Below, one piece after another: positions 1 to 4,944 of a stretch of 5,101 nucleotides of DNA. The DNA comes from a bacterium. GTDB lineage: Bacteria > SZUA-79 > Acidulodesulfobacterales > Acidulodesulfobacteraceae. The stretch lies in NCBI GenBank assembly GCA_021789455.1, contig JAJYJN010000079.1:1-5101 (forward strand), given 5' to 3'. Position 1 is the first letter of the stretch. Every line of letters begins with the position of its first letter. A program made the position numbers and the translations under genes. Below the pieces are notes generated by a model. The model was not told the DNA's origin. It made no database searches and worked only from the letters and a program-made list of their open reading frames with translations.

Positions 1-1
1 A

Positions 2-1405
2 TTTTTAAAGCCGGGACCCGGCAGGGTAAAAGTAGGACAGAGCGTCATCAATCAGCTGTTAAAACCGAACGCAAAAAAGACGACGGAGCAGATTAAAAAT
101 TTAAAAACTACCGAAAAGAAACTCGAGGTTTCGCTTAAAACCGTCAAAAGTCAAACGCTTCCTGCGTGGATTAAACATGTTTCATTAGGCGCATTGATTT
201 ATATGGGCTACGGTTATTATACTCAGACGGGATTAACGGAAGGTTCTCTTCAACTGCAAGAAAATCCGCCTGCAAGCGGCAATAACGGCTATAACGCATT
301 TAACGTGAACAGGGCGTATTTAATATTTCTGTATCATCAGGATAACTGGTTTTTAAAAGTTACGCCAAATATTAATAAATCGGACAATAGTGCTTACAGC
401 GGCGGATCTACAGGCGGCAACGAGTATTTCAGACTGAAATACGCATTTTTGCAGTTCAATCATGTTTATGACGCAAACGGTTGGACGGTTAACCTTAAAG
501 CGGGGCAGTTTCCGACCCCTATGGTCGCATGGGAAGACGGTTTATTGGGTTATCACGTAGCGGAAAGAACCCCGTGGGGTTTCTTAAACGTAACCTCTAC
601 ACAGGTGGGACTCGGCGTTTCCGGCAAATACAGGTCTAACGGAAGGGTTTACCTTGCATATAACGCTGGTTTCTTTGATAACGCCGCATTTCACGCCAAC
701 GAAACGGTGGACCAGAAATCTCCTCAGGCAAGATTAACTATTTATCCATTAGGAGCGGATTCCGGTTTAAACGGACTCAGCATAAGCGGATATTATGCCT
801 GGGCTGAAGACAATTCAAGTTTTGGAGATGCTGCTATAGGTCCAAATACCAACAGTCCAGAAACAAGAGTTTCGGCGGTACTAGATTATAAAACGCCCAA
901 CGCAAATATCGCACTGCAATACGATTATGCTATAAACCACATAGTGGAACCGGGCGCAGGCGAAAGCGGGGATAGCGACAGTTATTGCGGAATAGAATCG
1001 GACGTTTACGGTTGCTACACATCCAGCACTATGCCGTTAATAACAAGTTTGTATAGCGGTCATAACGTCGAACACGGTTACGACGCTTTCGGATACTACA
1101 ATATTCCTAATACAAGATTTGGCGTTTTCGGGCTTATCCAGAGATATTATTATGAGGCTACAAATTACAATGCAACCGGCGATTCATTGACCGGCGGCAA
1201 TCCTTTCGATTTTCAGAGAAGCGTAGCCGGCGTCGCTTACCGTCTTAATAAACACGTAACGCTTACCGCCGACTGGCAGAACTACCAGTTTTTAAATGCC
1301 AGCAATTATAGAAGTTTAGCTTCGACAAGTTCGCAATATTTAGATTACGGCCAGTGGATGGGGCAGACCAACGCCTTTTTCATGCAGGCAAGGATTGCAT
1401 TCTAG
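2..1405 (+). CDS. Porin-like outer-membrane beta-barrel protein, 3' part (5' end outside window)
   Basis: The frame is open from the first bases of the window, so this is the C-terminal 467 residues of a longer gene; TTG at 194 is only an internal codon. Residues about 11-55 are Lys/Glu/Gln/Leu-rich without proline and look like a helical or coiled-coil segment, as found between signal peptide and barrel in some porins. From about residue 60 the chain alternates hydrophobic and polar residues with many Tyr, Phe, Trp, Asn and Gly, typical of transmembrane beta strands. It ends in QARIAF, the terminal-Phe signature read by the BAM machinery. A GQFPTPMVAWEDG segment recalls OprP/OprO-type and related porins. 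Cys329 and Cys338 of the fragment lie in a Gly/Ser/Asp-rich stretch, probably a loop, and could form a disulfide. By inference it is an outer-membrane channel for small solutes; substrate unknown. A strong terminator follows the TAG stop. Confidence 0.85.
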   Translation, partial: FLKPGPGRVKVGQSVINQLLKPNAKKTTEQIKNLKTTEKKLEVSLKTVKSQTLPAWIKHVSLGALIYMGYGYYTQTGLTEGSLQLQENPPASGNNGYNAFNVNRAYLIFLYHQDNWFLKVTPNINKSDNSAYSGGSTGGNEYFRLKYAFLQFNHVYDANGWTVNLKAGQFPTPMVAWEDGLLGYHVAERTPWGFLNVTSTQVGLGVSGKYRSNGRVYLAYNAGFFDNAAFHANETVDQKSPQARLTIYPLGADSGLNGLSISGYYAWAEDNSSFGDAAIGPNTNSPETRVSAVLDYKTPNANIALQYDYAINHIVEPGAGESGDSDSYCGIESDVYGCYTSSTMPLITSLYSGHNVEHGYDAFGYYNIPNTRFGVFGLIQRYYYEATNYNATGDSLTGGNPFDFQRSVAGVAYRLNKHVTLTADWQNYQFLNASNYRSLASTSSQYLDYGQWMGQTNAFFMQARIAF

Positions 1406-1444
1406 GCTCTTGACTTAATAGCTTTTCTCTCTATCACCTCCCTG

Positions 1445-1477
1445 ATACCCGCCCTAAAAAGCGGGTATTTTTGTTTT
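1445..1477 (+). terminator. Intrinsic terminator of the porin gene
   Basis: Perfect 8-bp stem ATACCCGC (1445-1452) / GCGGGTAT (1461-1468) with an 8-base loop, followed at once by a T-rich tract (TTTTTGTTTT, reading on from the stem). It lies 40 bases after the porin stop. There is no T-tract on the other side, so it should act only on plus-strand transcripts. Confidence 0.93.
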
Positions 1478-1483
1478 AAAATT

Positions 1484-1492
1484 TGATATAAT
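1484..1492 (+). promoter_or_regulatory. Extended -10 promoter (TGATATAAT), first copy
   Basis: A perfect extended -10 element, TG-A-TATAAT, with TATAAT at 1487-1492. It lies just after the porin terminator and exactly six bases before ATG at 1499. No convincing -35 box is seen at 16-18 bases, which extended -10 promoters tolerate. Bases 1474-1503 match 4920-4949 at 27 of 30 positions. A transcript would start at or within a base or two of the ATG. Confidence 0.6.
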
Positions 1493-1498
1493 CAATAC

Positions 1499-1618
1499 AT
1501 GTTATTAATAAAAAAAAGGTATCTGATTTATTTATTTTCTTACTTCATTAAACTTAATAAGTATTTTACCACGTATAAAAAAAGTATCGACATTACAGAG
1601 GAAGTTTCTATGTTATAG
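1499..1618 (+). CDS. Possible small leaderless ORF, 39 aa, doubtful
   Basis: An ATG lies six bases after a perfect extended -10 box, with no Shine-Dalgarno sequence, and opens a 39-codon frame ending in TAG. The product would be Lys/Tyr/Ile-rich and hydrophobic in the first half (about residues 2-18), with a short acidic stretch (DITEE) near the end. It matches no family I recognise. The last six bases overlap the 3' end of the convergent ATPase gene. The same promoter-ATG geometry precedes a better-looking frame at 4945, which is the main reason to list it. The alternative is a decayed gene start: base composition is very AT-rich and the frame carries a near-repeat of non-coding sequence found at 4809-4837. 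Treat it as a candidate only. Confidence 0.25.
   Translation: MLLIKKRYLIYLFSYFIKLNKYFTTYKKSIDITEEVSML
1515..1543 (+). repeat. 29-base near-repeat, copy 1
   Basis: The stretch begins AAAGGTATCTGATTTATTTA and matches 4809-4837 at 25 of 29 positions in the same orientation. It sits 14 bases downstream of the ATG at 1499, whereas copy 2 lies about 90 bases upstream of the matching promoter. It may be the end of a small dispersed element; see the findings. Confidence 0.5.
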
Positions 1619-3013
1619 GTTCGTTAAAGCCTTATTATCCCTGTATTTAGACCATGATATTTTCTGGTCTAACATAGATATTTTTGAAAATCTTTTTCTG
1701 AAAGAAATTATTTTGCCGATAGAACTTTCGGAGATACCTATATCCGCCGCAAATGTTATATTTTGCTTTAAAAGATAGAAACCTAGGTCGTTAAGCCTTT
1801 CTATAAAACGTATTATATTTTCGCCTATTAGCCAATACAAACGGGGGTCGGCTTTCTTCTTAGAACGCATAGTGGCATCCGAAGCAGATGTATCGTCTAA
1901 AACGCCGATAGTGGCTTCGAATTTTTTTCTTCTGCCGAGCAAAGGATCTAATTCGGGAAAATCGTTAAGCATATTATCGAGAATCCCGCGAATTTCTTTT
2001 TCCAAAGGACGCAATTCTTTTGCGGGTTTTTCTCGTGATTCGTTTATTTCGCCGAATTCTTTTAAAATAGGTTCTATAACTTCCTGAACGGCTTTGCGGT
2101 AGCGGTAATATTTCTGAAGGCTTGCCGTATCTTTTAAAAAATCGGCTTTATTGGTGGTTAAAATTAACGAAAGACCCGGCATTTCTACTACTCCCGATAT
2201 ATAATCCGGATTTTTTGCAGAAATTCCCAGCCAGTCCCATCCGTGTTTTATGACTTTTCCGCAAGTAGATATCGCTACGCCCCTTTTTTCTTCGTCGAGC
2301 GGTTCTTTATATTTTCTGACGAAACCGACCCCGACGGGTTTCCCCTTTTTTCCGAAATGGATTTTAAAGGCATTGCTCTTTTCGAACTGCATCATTTCGG
2401 ATAAATTTATTTTTTCTTCATTAACGTAAAAATTTATGCCGTTTTTATAAATAAACCTTAAAGCAGTTTGAAAAGTCGGATCAAGTATTGTATAAAAATG
2501 TTTTTGAATAGTTTTCCTAATAAACTCTGGGTTAAGCAGTTCGGAATGATTTGATTTAAAAAATATCGATACGGCGGTTCCATGATGTGGATTAAGTAAT
2601 TTTGAATCGGTCGATGCCGGCGTTATATATTTCCATGGTGCCTTTTCATCGTTTTCGAGTTTCCATCTTGTTGCGCCGCGGAAATTTCCGTTTGCCGTTT
2701 CCGTAATAACTTCTTTTGCTATAAGCAGGGATAATTTTGCGCCGACGCCTGCAAAACCGATTCCCATGCCTCTGGTCTTTGTCGTCGATGCGATATTGTG
2801 ATATCCGTCCAATTCTTTTTTATTCATTCCTTTCCCGTTATCTATAACGGTCAGGATATATTTTTCGGAATCGACGATAAACCTTATATCGCTTGCATGA
2901 GAATCGAGCGAATTAGCGACGAGTTCTGTAACGATAACTTCTTCCTGCGGGAAAGGATAGGAATCGCGTATATCTTCCAACAGATGATGTAAATTTACCT
3001 TTGTTTCGCCCAT
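1613..3013 (-). CDS. GHKL-fold ATPase (MutL/Hsp90-like ATP-binding domain) with C-terminal helical domain
   Basis: A 466-residue protein whose first ~100 residues carry the complete ATP-binding signature of the gyrase/Hsp90/histidine kinase/MutL superfamily. The N-box is E30-LVAN-S-LD (E30, N34, D37), followed by DNGKGM at 58-63, then STTK at 76-79 and the glycine-rich lid GMGIGFAGVGAK at 82-93. There is no signal peptide, so it is presumably cytoplasmic. Residues ~100-300 should hold the transducer-like second half of such ATPases. Residues 389-466 are helical, with a helix-turn-helix-like stretch at 421-442 and SWSKYR at 453-458, which weakly recalls the N-terminal domain of DUF1016/YhcG proteins. 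No nuclease motif is visible. Start: ATG at 3013, 20 bases after the cytochrome stop; no clear Shine-Dalgarno, so translation may depend on the upstream gene. Function is unknown; DNA repair or defence ATPases are the nearest analogies. Confidence 0.85.
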   Translation of the reverse strand: MGETKVNLHHLLEDIRDSYPFPQEEVIVTELVANSLDSHASDIRFIVDSEKYILTVIDNGKGMNKKELDGYHNIASTTKTRGMGIGFAGVGAKLSLLIAKEVITETANGNFRGATRWKLENDEKAPWKYITPASTDSKLLNPHHGTAVSIFFKSNHSELLNPEFIRKTIQKHFYTILDPTFQTALRFIYKNGINFYVNEEKINLSEMMQFEKSNAFKIHFGKKGKPVGVGFVRKYKEPLDEEKRGVAISTCGKVIKHGWDWLGISAKNPDYISGVVEMPGLSLILTTNKADFLKDTASLQKYYRYRKAVQEVIEPILKEFGEINESREKPAKELRPLEKEIRGILDNMLNDFPELDPLLGRRKKFEATIGVLDDTSASDATMRSKKKADPRLYWLIGENIIRFIERLNDLGFYLLKQNITFAADIGISESSIGKIISFRKRFSKISMLDQKISWSKYRDNKALTNL

Positions 3014-3033
3014 TTGTGTTTCTTTGCCGGCAT

Positions 3034-3393
3034 TTATTTTAATGAATTAAGGTAATAAGCAACATATTTAACCTGTTTATTTGTTAAAATTTGCGAACAG
3101 TATGGATCCATTCTGCAGCTTCTAATTGCCTTTTCCGTCTGCTTAAGCGAAAGATTTTTATTTCCCCAACCGGCAAGCGTTACTATATTGTCGATTCTTT
3201 TTCTTTTAACGAAAGAATGGCAGCGGATACACCCCGATTTTATAACAATTCTTTTGCCTTTTAATATATTAAGTTTACGGTTGGTTCTAACGAAAGACTT
3301 CTTATGTAAAGCAAAACTATTTTTAACTAAGATAAATAAAAATACGGTAAAGAATAAAAAAGAAGTTAATAAAAATATTTTTCTGATAGTCAT
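3034..3393 (-). CDS. Small membrane-anchored monohaem cytochrome c
   Basis: A 119-residue protein with a basic N-terminus, one hydrophobic segment at about residues 6-23 and the haem c attachment motif CIRCH at 55-59 (Cys55, Cys58, proximal His59). The segment is an uncleaved anchor or a signal peptide; the FALH near residues 27-30 could be a cleavage region. Downstream, Met95 is the likely distal haem ligand, followed by the helix QVKYVAYYLNSL, the usual C-terminal helix of class I cytochromes c. Cys93 and Cys99 flank Met95 and are extra. The mature domain is very basic (many Lys/Arg). By inference it is a periplasmic-side electron carrier; its partner is unknown. ATG at 3393 is fixed by GGAG seven bases upstream. 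It is first in a unit with the GHKL ATPase, 20 bases apart, an unexpected pairing of an exported redox protein with a cytoplasmic ATPase. Confidence 0.85.
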   Translation of the reverse strand: MTIRKIFLLTSFLFFTVFLFILVKNSFALHKKSFVRTNRKLNILKGKRIVIKSGCIRCHSFVKRKRIDNIVTLAGWGNKNLSLKQTEKAIRSCRMDPYCSQILTNKQVKYVAYYLNSLK

Positions 3394-3400
3394 TTAAAAT

Positions 3401-3404
3401 CTCC
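3401..3404 (-). promoter_or_regulatory. Ribosome binding site of the cytochrome gene
   Basis: On the minus strand GGAG lies seven bases before ATG at 3393, an ideal spacing that supports this start. Confidence 0.8.
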
Positions 3405-3435
3405 GTTTAAAGTTTTAATTTTATATAACTTTTAT

Positions 3436-3463
3436 ATTATAGCATCCAGATGAATATTTTCAA
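3436..3463 (-). promoter_or_regulatory. Sigma70-type promoter for the cytochrome-ATPase unit
   Basis: Reading the minus strand: TTGAAA (3463-3458), 16-base spacer, TATAAT (3441-3436), with TG one base before the -10 (TGCTATAAT). This is five of six for -35 and six of six for -10. Expected transcript start is near 3429, giving a leader of about 36 bases that contains the GGAG site. No second promoter of similar quality is seen before the ATPase gene. Confidence 0.8.
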
Positions 3464-3503
3464 TTAAAACTTATATATTCTTTTTTGTTGTTCTACCAAC
3501 ATG

Positions 3504-3513
3504 ATAATGTCAC
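3504..3513 (+). repeat. ATAATGTCAC motif, outer copy
   Basis: Identical to 3528-3537, in the same orientation with a 24-base period. Presumed transposase-binding site at the IS end. Bases 3500-3511 are also the reverse complement of 3602-3613. Confidence 0.6.
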
Positions 3514-3527
3514 TTATTACCAAAATA

Positions 3528-3537
3528 ATAATGTCAC
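3528..3537 (+). repeat. ATAATGTCAC motif, inner copy
   Basis: Second identical copy of the 10-base motif, 24 bases after the first and 12 bases before the TGCTATAAA promoter element. It covers where a -35 box would be, so a protein bound here would be expected to affect transposase transcription. Confidence 0.6.
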
Positions 3538-3548
3538 CTTTAAGGTAA

Positions 3549-3557
3549 TGCTATAAA
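3549..3557 (+). promoter_or_regulatory. Extended -10 promoter of the transposase gene
   Basis: TGCTATAAA: TG plus one base plus a five-of-six -10 match (3552-3557). It lies 36 bases before the ATG and 24 before the Shine-Dalgarno. No -35 box is evident; that region holds the inner ATAATGTCAC motif. Confidence 0.45.
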
Positions 3558-3580
3558 ATATTCTCCTGTAATTATTCTAT

Positions 3581-3587
3581 GGGGAGG
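3581..3587 (+). promoter_or_regulatory. Strong Shine-Dalgarno of the transposase gene
   Basis: GGGGAGG five bases before ATG at 3593. It decides this start over the in-frame ATG at 3611, which has no such site. Confidence 0.8.
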
Positions 3588-3592
3588 ATACA

Positions 3593-3958
3593 ATGGCAAG
3601 GGACATTATCATGGCGACGCGAACAGAGCTAAACAGACTGCACGTAATTAAAAAGATTTTAGAAGGCGGCATTACGCAAGCCAAAGCGGCGGAACTGCTT
3701 TCGTTATCCTTAAGGCAGGTAAAAAGATTAGTTAAAAAAGTAAAATTAACCGGCGATGGTGCGGTCGTGCATTCCTTACGAGGAAAACCTTCGCATAGGA
3801 AACTTTCGGACGAGGTTAGATTAAAAGTGTTAAATCTATATAAAGAAAATTATACAGACTTCGGACCTACGCTATTTTCCGAAGACCTCTCTGACAGTCA
3901 AACAATTGATGGAATTGTTATTAAAAATCCGTTTATTGTCGATAAAATAAGCAAATAA
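3593..3958 (+). pseudogene. Truncated IS transposase, N-terminal helix-turn-helix region with unrelated tail
   Basis: A 121-codon frame. Residues 27-51 (ITQAKAAELLSLSLRQVKRLVKKVK) form a helix-turn-helix of the kind at the N-terminus of ISNCY/IS1202-like transposases. They are followed by the LRGKPSHRKLSDEVR linker and YTDFGPTLFSE (87-97), where family members continue toward the rve-type DDE catalytic domain. Here the family-like sequence stops at about residue 98, and residues ~99-121 (DSQTIDGIVIKNPFIVDKIS) do not resemble a transposase. The full protein would be several hundred residues, so the DDE core is missing. I read it as a deletion or recombination that fused the 5' part to other sequence. 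The product might still bind the IS-end motifs and act as a small DNA-binding protein, but that is inference. Its 3' end faces the HEPN gene 42 bases away. Confidence 0.7.
3602..3613 (+). repeat. Inverted copy of the IS-end motif over the transposase start
   Basis: GACATTATCATG is the exact 12-base reverse complement of 3500-3511. It lies in codons 4-7 of the truncated transposase. It could be chance in AT-rich sequence or a third binding site for autoregulation. Confidence 0.4.
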
Positions 3959-4000
3959 AAGCATATTAAATGTTAAAGTCGTCTGTTATCATTAAAAGCG

Positions 4001-4423
4001 TCAGCGTTTATTTATTTGTTTTATTAACGATTGCCTTATTTTATCAATAGTTTTTATAAATTTGCGGGCAATTTCTACAGCTCTTTTTGCCTCAGGCTCG
4101 GTTACTTCCGAAAAATCATCATAGTCTGCTTCATTTCTTAAAGACATTAATTCCTGGTATATTTTTCCGGTTTCAAGATTAACCGCTTTGTCTTTTACGA
4201 AATGAAGCGAAAACATGGTTTTGACGCCGTCGTGTTTCGCAGGATCAATACCTTTTAAAATAAGCAGTGACCTTGCGGCATGATATACGGAATAGTAGCT
4301 TCTGTTTGCCGATGTTTTAAATCTCTTGGATTTTAGGTTAAATAAGGCATCTTCAAGCATTTCATTTGATTTTTGAAATCTTAAATCAGATAATGCCGTT
4401 TTTTCGTCACGGGTTAATTCCAT
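4001..4423 (-). CDS. HEPN-domain protein (UPF0332-like), partner of the MNT nucleotidyltransferase
   Basis: A 140-residue, mostly helical protein of the HEPN family (PF05168 type). Helix two carries NRSYYSVYHAARSLL, with R41 and H48 forming R-x6-H, and a second conserved-looking block LRNEADYDD includes R96, D100 and Y101. The C-terminus is a basic helix. In MNT/HEPN modules the HEPN partner is the toxin, often an RNase, and the MNT neutralises it by adding AMP to a tyrosine. The RX4HXY site of HepT-type toxins is not present here, so RNase activity is uncertain; Y101 beside R96 might be the counterpart. The start is ATG at 4423, with GGAG nine bases upstream; the TTG at 4432 abuts GGAG and cannot be used. 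It overlaps the MNT frame by 17 bases, implying coupled translation. No terminator is visible after the TGA stop. Confidence 0.85.
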   Translation of the reverse strand: MELTRDEKTALSDLRFQKSNEMLEDALFNLKSKRFKTSANRSYYSVYHAARSLLILKGIDPAKHDGVKTMFSLHFVKDKAVNLETGKIYQELMSLRNEADYDDFSEVTEPEAKRAVEIARKFIKTIDKIRQSLIKQINKR

Positions 4424-4745
4424 ATAAAACAACTCCGTCTTTTTTAATGTTTTGATAAAAACCTGTTTTAAATCTTTTGTTATTATTAAATGAATGCAAT
4501 GGAACTATTGTTACGGAAAATGGGATACCTGTTTTAATTTCTTCCTCATAAAAAATATCGTTTATAAAAGAAATTTCCTTAAGCGATTTTTTACCTACGA
4601 CTACAAGAACGTCCATATCGGAATCTTCCGAAAAATCGCCCCTTACCCGTGAACCGAAAGCCGTGACGCTCATTATATTGCTTCCTGCCTCGGTTTTTAT
4701 TTTGTCTATAATTCTTTTAAATGAATCGGTTTCATATGAATACAT
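4407..4745 (-). CDS. MNT-type minimal nucleotidyltransferase, antitoxin-type partner of HEPN
   Basis: A 112-residue cytoplasmic protein with the exact nucleotidyltransferase signature GSX10DXD: G31-S32 within FGSRVRGDF, then D43-M44-D45 at the start of a hydrophobic strand. The two aspartates should bind catalytic metal. The third carboxylate, expected on a later strand, is not obvious: the strand near 76-82 reads FSVTIVP with Ser77 and Thr79. The C-terminus (FYQNIKKDGVVLYG) is typical of MNT proteins paired with UPF0332-type HEPN proteins. In characterised pairs the MNT transfers AMP from ATP to the HEPN toxin; the same role is inferred here from order and overlap. ATG at 4745 has no Shine-Dalgarno but lies six bases after TGATAAAAT, suggesting a leaderless mRNA. 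It is first in the two-gene unit and its stop lies inside the HEPN gene. Confidence 0.85.
   Translation of the reverse strand: MYSYETDSFKRIIDKIKTEAGSNIMSVTAFGSRVRGDFSEDSDMDVLVVVGKKSLKEISFINDIFYEEEIKTGIPFSVTIVPLHSFNNNKRFKTGFYQNIKKDGVVLYGINP
4433..4436 (-). promoter_or_regulatory. Ribosome binding site of the HEPN gene
   Basis: GGAG on the minus strand, inside the end of the MNT frame and nine bases before ATG at 4423. It rules out the TTG at 4432 as start. Confidence 0.7.
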
Positions 4746-4751
4746 ATAATT

Positions 4752-4760
4752 ATTTTATCA
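4752..4760 (-). promoter_or_regulatory. Extended -10 promoter of the MNT/HEPN pair
   Basis: On the minus strand TGATAAAAT (TG 4760-4759, hexamer 4757-4752, five of six) stands exactly six bases before ATG 4745. No -35 box is seen. The spacing equals that at 1484 and 4930 and predicts transcription starting at or next to the ATG. Confidence 0.5.
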
Positions 4761-4765
4761 TAATT

Positions 4766-4782
4766 CAACAATAAAAGTGTTG
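4766..4782. promoter_or_regulatory. Short dyad upstream of the MNT promoter, possible operator
   Basis: CAACA (4766-4770) and TGTTG (4778-4782) are inverted around seven bases, covering roughly the -35 region of the MNT promoter. Only 5 bp per arm, so this is weak. Confidence 0.25.
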
Positions 4783-4808
4783 CGTAGTGAAAAAGAAATT
4801 TCGTTTTT

Positions 4809-4837
4809 AAAGGTGTCAGATTTATTTATTCTTTTAC
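4809..4837 (+). repeat. 29-base near-repeat, copy 2
   Basis: Begins AAAGGTGTCAGATTTATTTA; 25 of 29 bases match 1515-1543 in the same orientation. It is followed by the hairpin-forming sequence at 4844-4869. Together they may be a small REP-like or miniature element in the MNT-to-4945 spacer. Confidence 0.5.
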
Positions 4838-4843
4838 TCCCGA

Positions 4844-4869
4844 TTGGGTTTACGGGCAAATCAACCCGA
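4844..4869. repeat. Imperfect hairpin in the intergenic spacer
   Basis: TTGGGTT (4844-4850) can pair with AACCCGA (4863-4869), seven pairs including one T-G, with a 12-base loop. CCCG at 4839-4842 could instead pair with CGGG at 4853-4856. No T-tract follows on either strand, so it is not a convincing terminator. Confidence 0.3.
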
Positions 4870-4929
4870 CTAAGAAGAAAATTAAAAGCATTTATTTTCA
4901 CTTACATTCTCCATTTTTATTTTTAAATC

Positions 4930-4938
4930 TGATATAAT
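4930..4938 (+). promoter_or_regulatory. Extended -10 promoter (TGATATAAT), second copy
   Basis: Perfect TG-A-TATAAT with TATAAT at 4933-4938, six bases before ATG 4945. No good -35 is seen at 16-18 bases. The 30 bases around it match 1474-1503 with three differences. Confidence 0.65.
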
Positions 4939-4944
4939 CAAGAC

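Larger units (their letters stand above)
3502..3890 (+). mobile_element. Left part of an insertion sequence, probably ISNCY/IS1202-like, truncated
   Basis: The segment holds duplicated ATAATGTCAC motifs (an IS-end-like arrangement), a promoter and Shine-Dalgarno site, and the N-terminal ~97 codons of a transposase. No inverted copy of the end motif (GTGACATTAT) is found downstream before the window ends, and the catalytic region is absent, so the right part has been lost. Both boundaries are estimates: the left from the outermost motif, the right from where transposase-like sequence stops. It cannot move on its own. Confidence 0.6.

Noticed and set aside
194..196. TTG as start of the porin gene
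   Set aside because: The same frame is open to the window edge, with coherent protein sequence upstream and no ribosome site; the true start is outside.
1872..2087. Plus-strand open frame of 71 codons
   Set aside because: Lies wholly inside the well-supported minus-strand GHKL ATPase gene; a shadow frame with Ser-rich composition and no ribosome site.
2798..2992. Plus-strand open frame of 64 codons
   Set aside because: Antisense to the conserved ATP-binding motifs of the ATPase; no independent coding signal.
3188..3397. Plus-strand open frame of 69 codons
   Set aside because: Antisense to the cytochrome gene, including its CxxCH codons and hydrophobic segment.
3959..4000. Possible bidirectional terminator between the IS remnant and the HEPN gene
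   Set aside because: Only a direct AGCGT-C-AGCGT repeat is seen, with no stable hairpin followed by a T-tract on either strand.
3959..4000. Right end of the insertion sequence
   Set aside because: No inverted copy of ATAATGTCAC occurs here, so an intact right end cannot be claimed.
4430..4432. TTG as start of the HEPN gene
   Set aside because: It directly abuts the GGAG ribosome site; ATG 4423 has nine bases of spacing.
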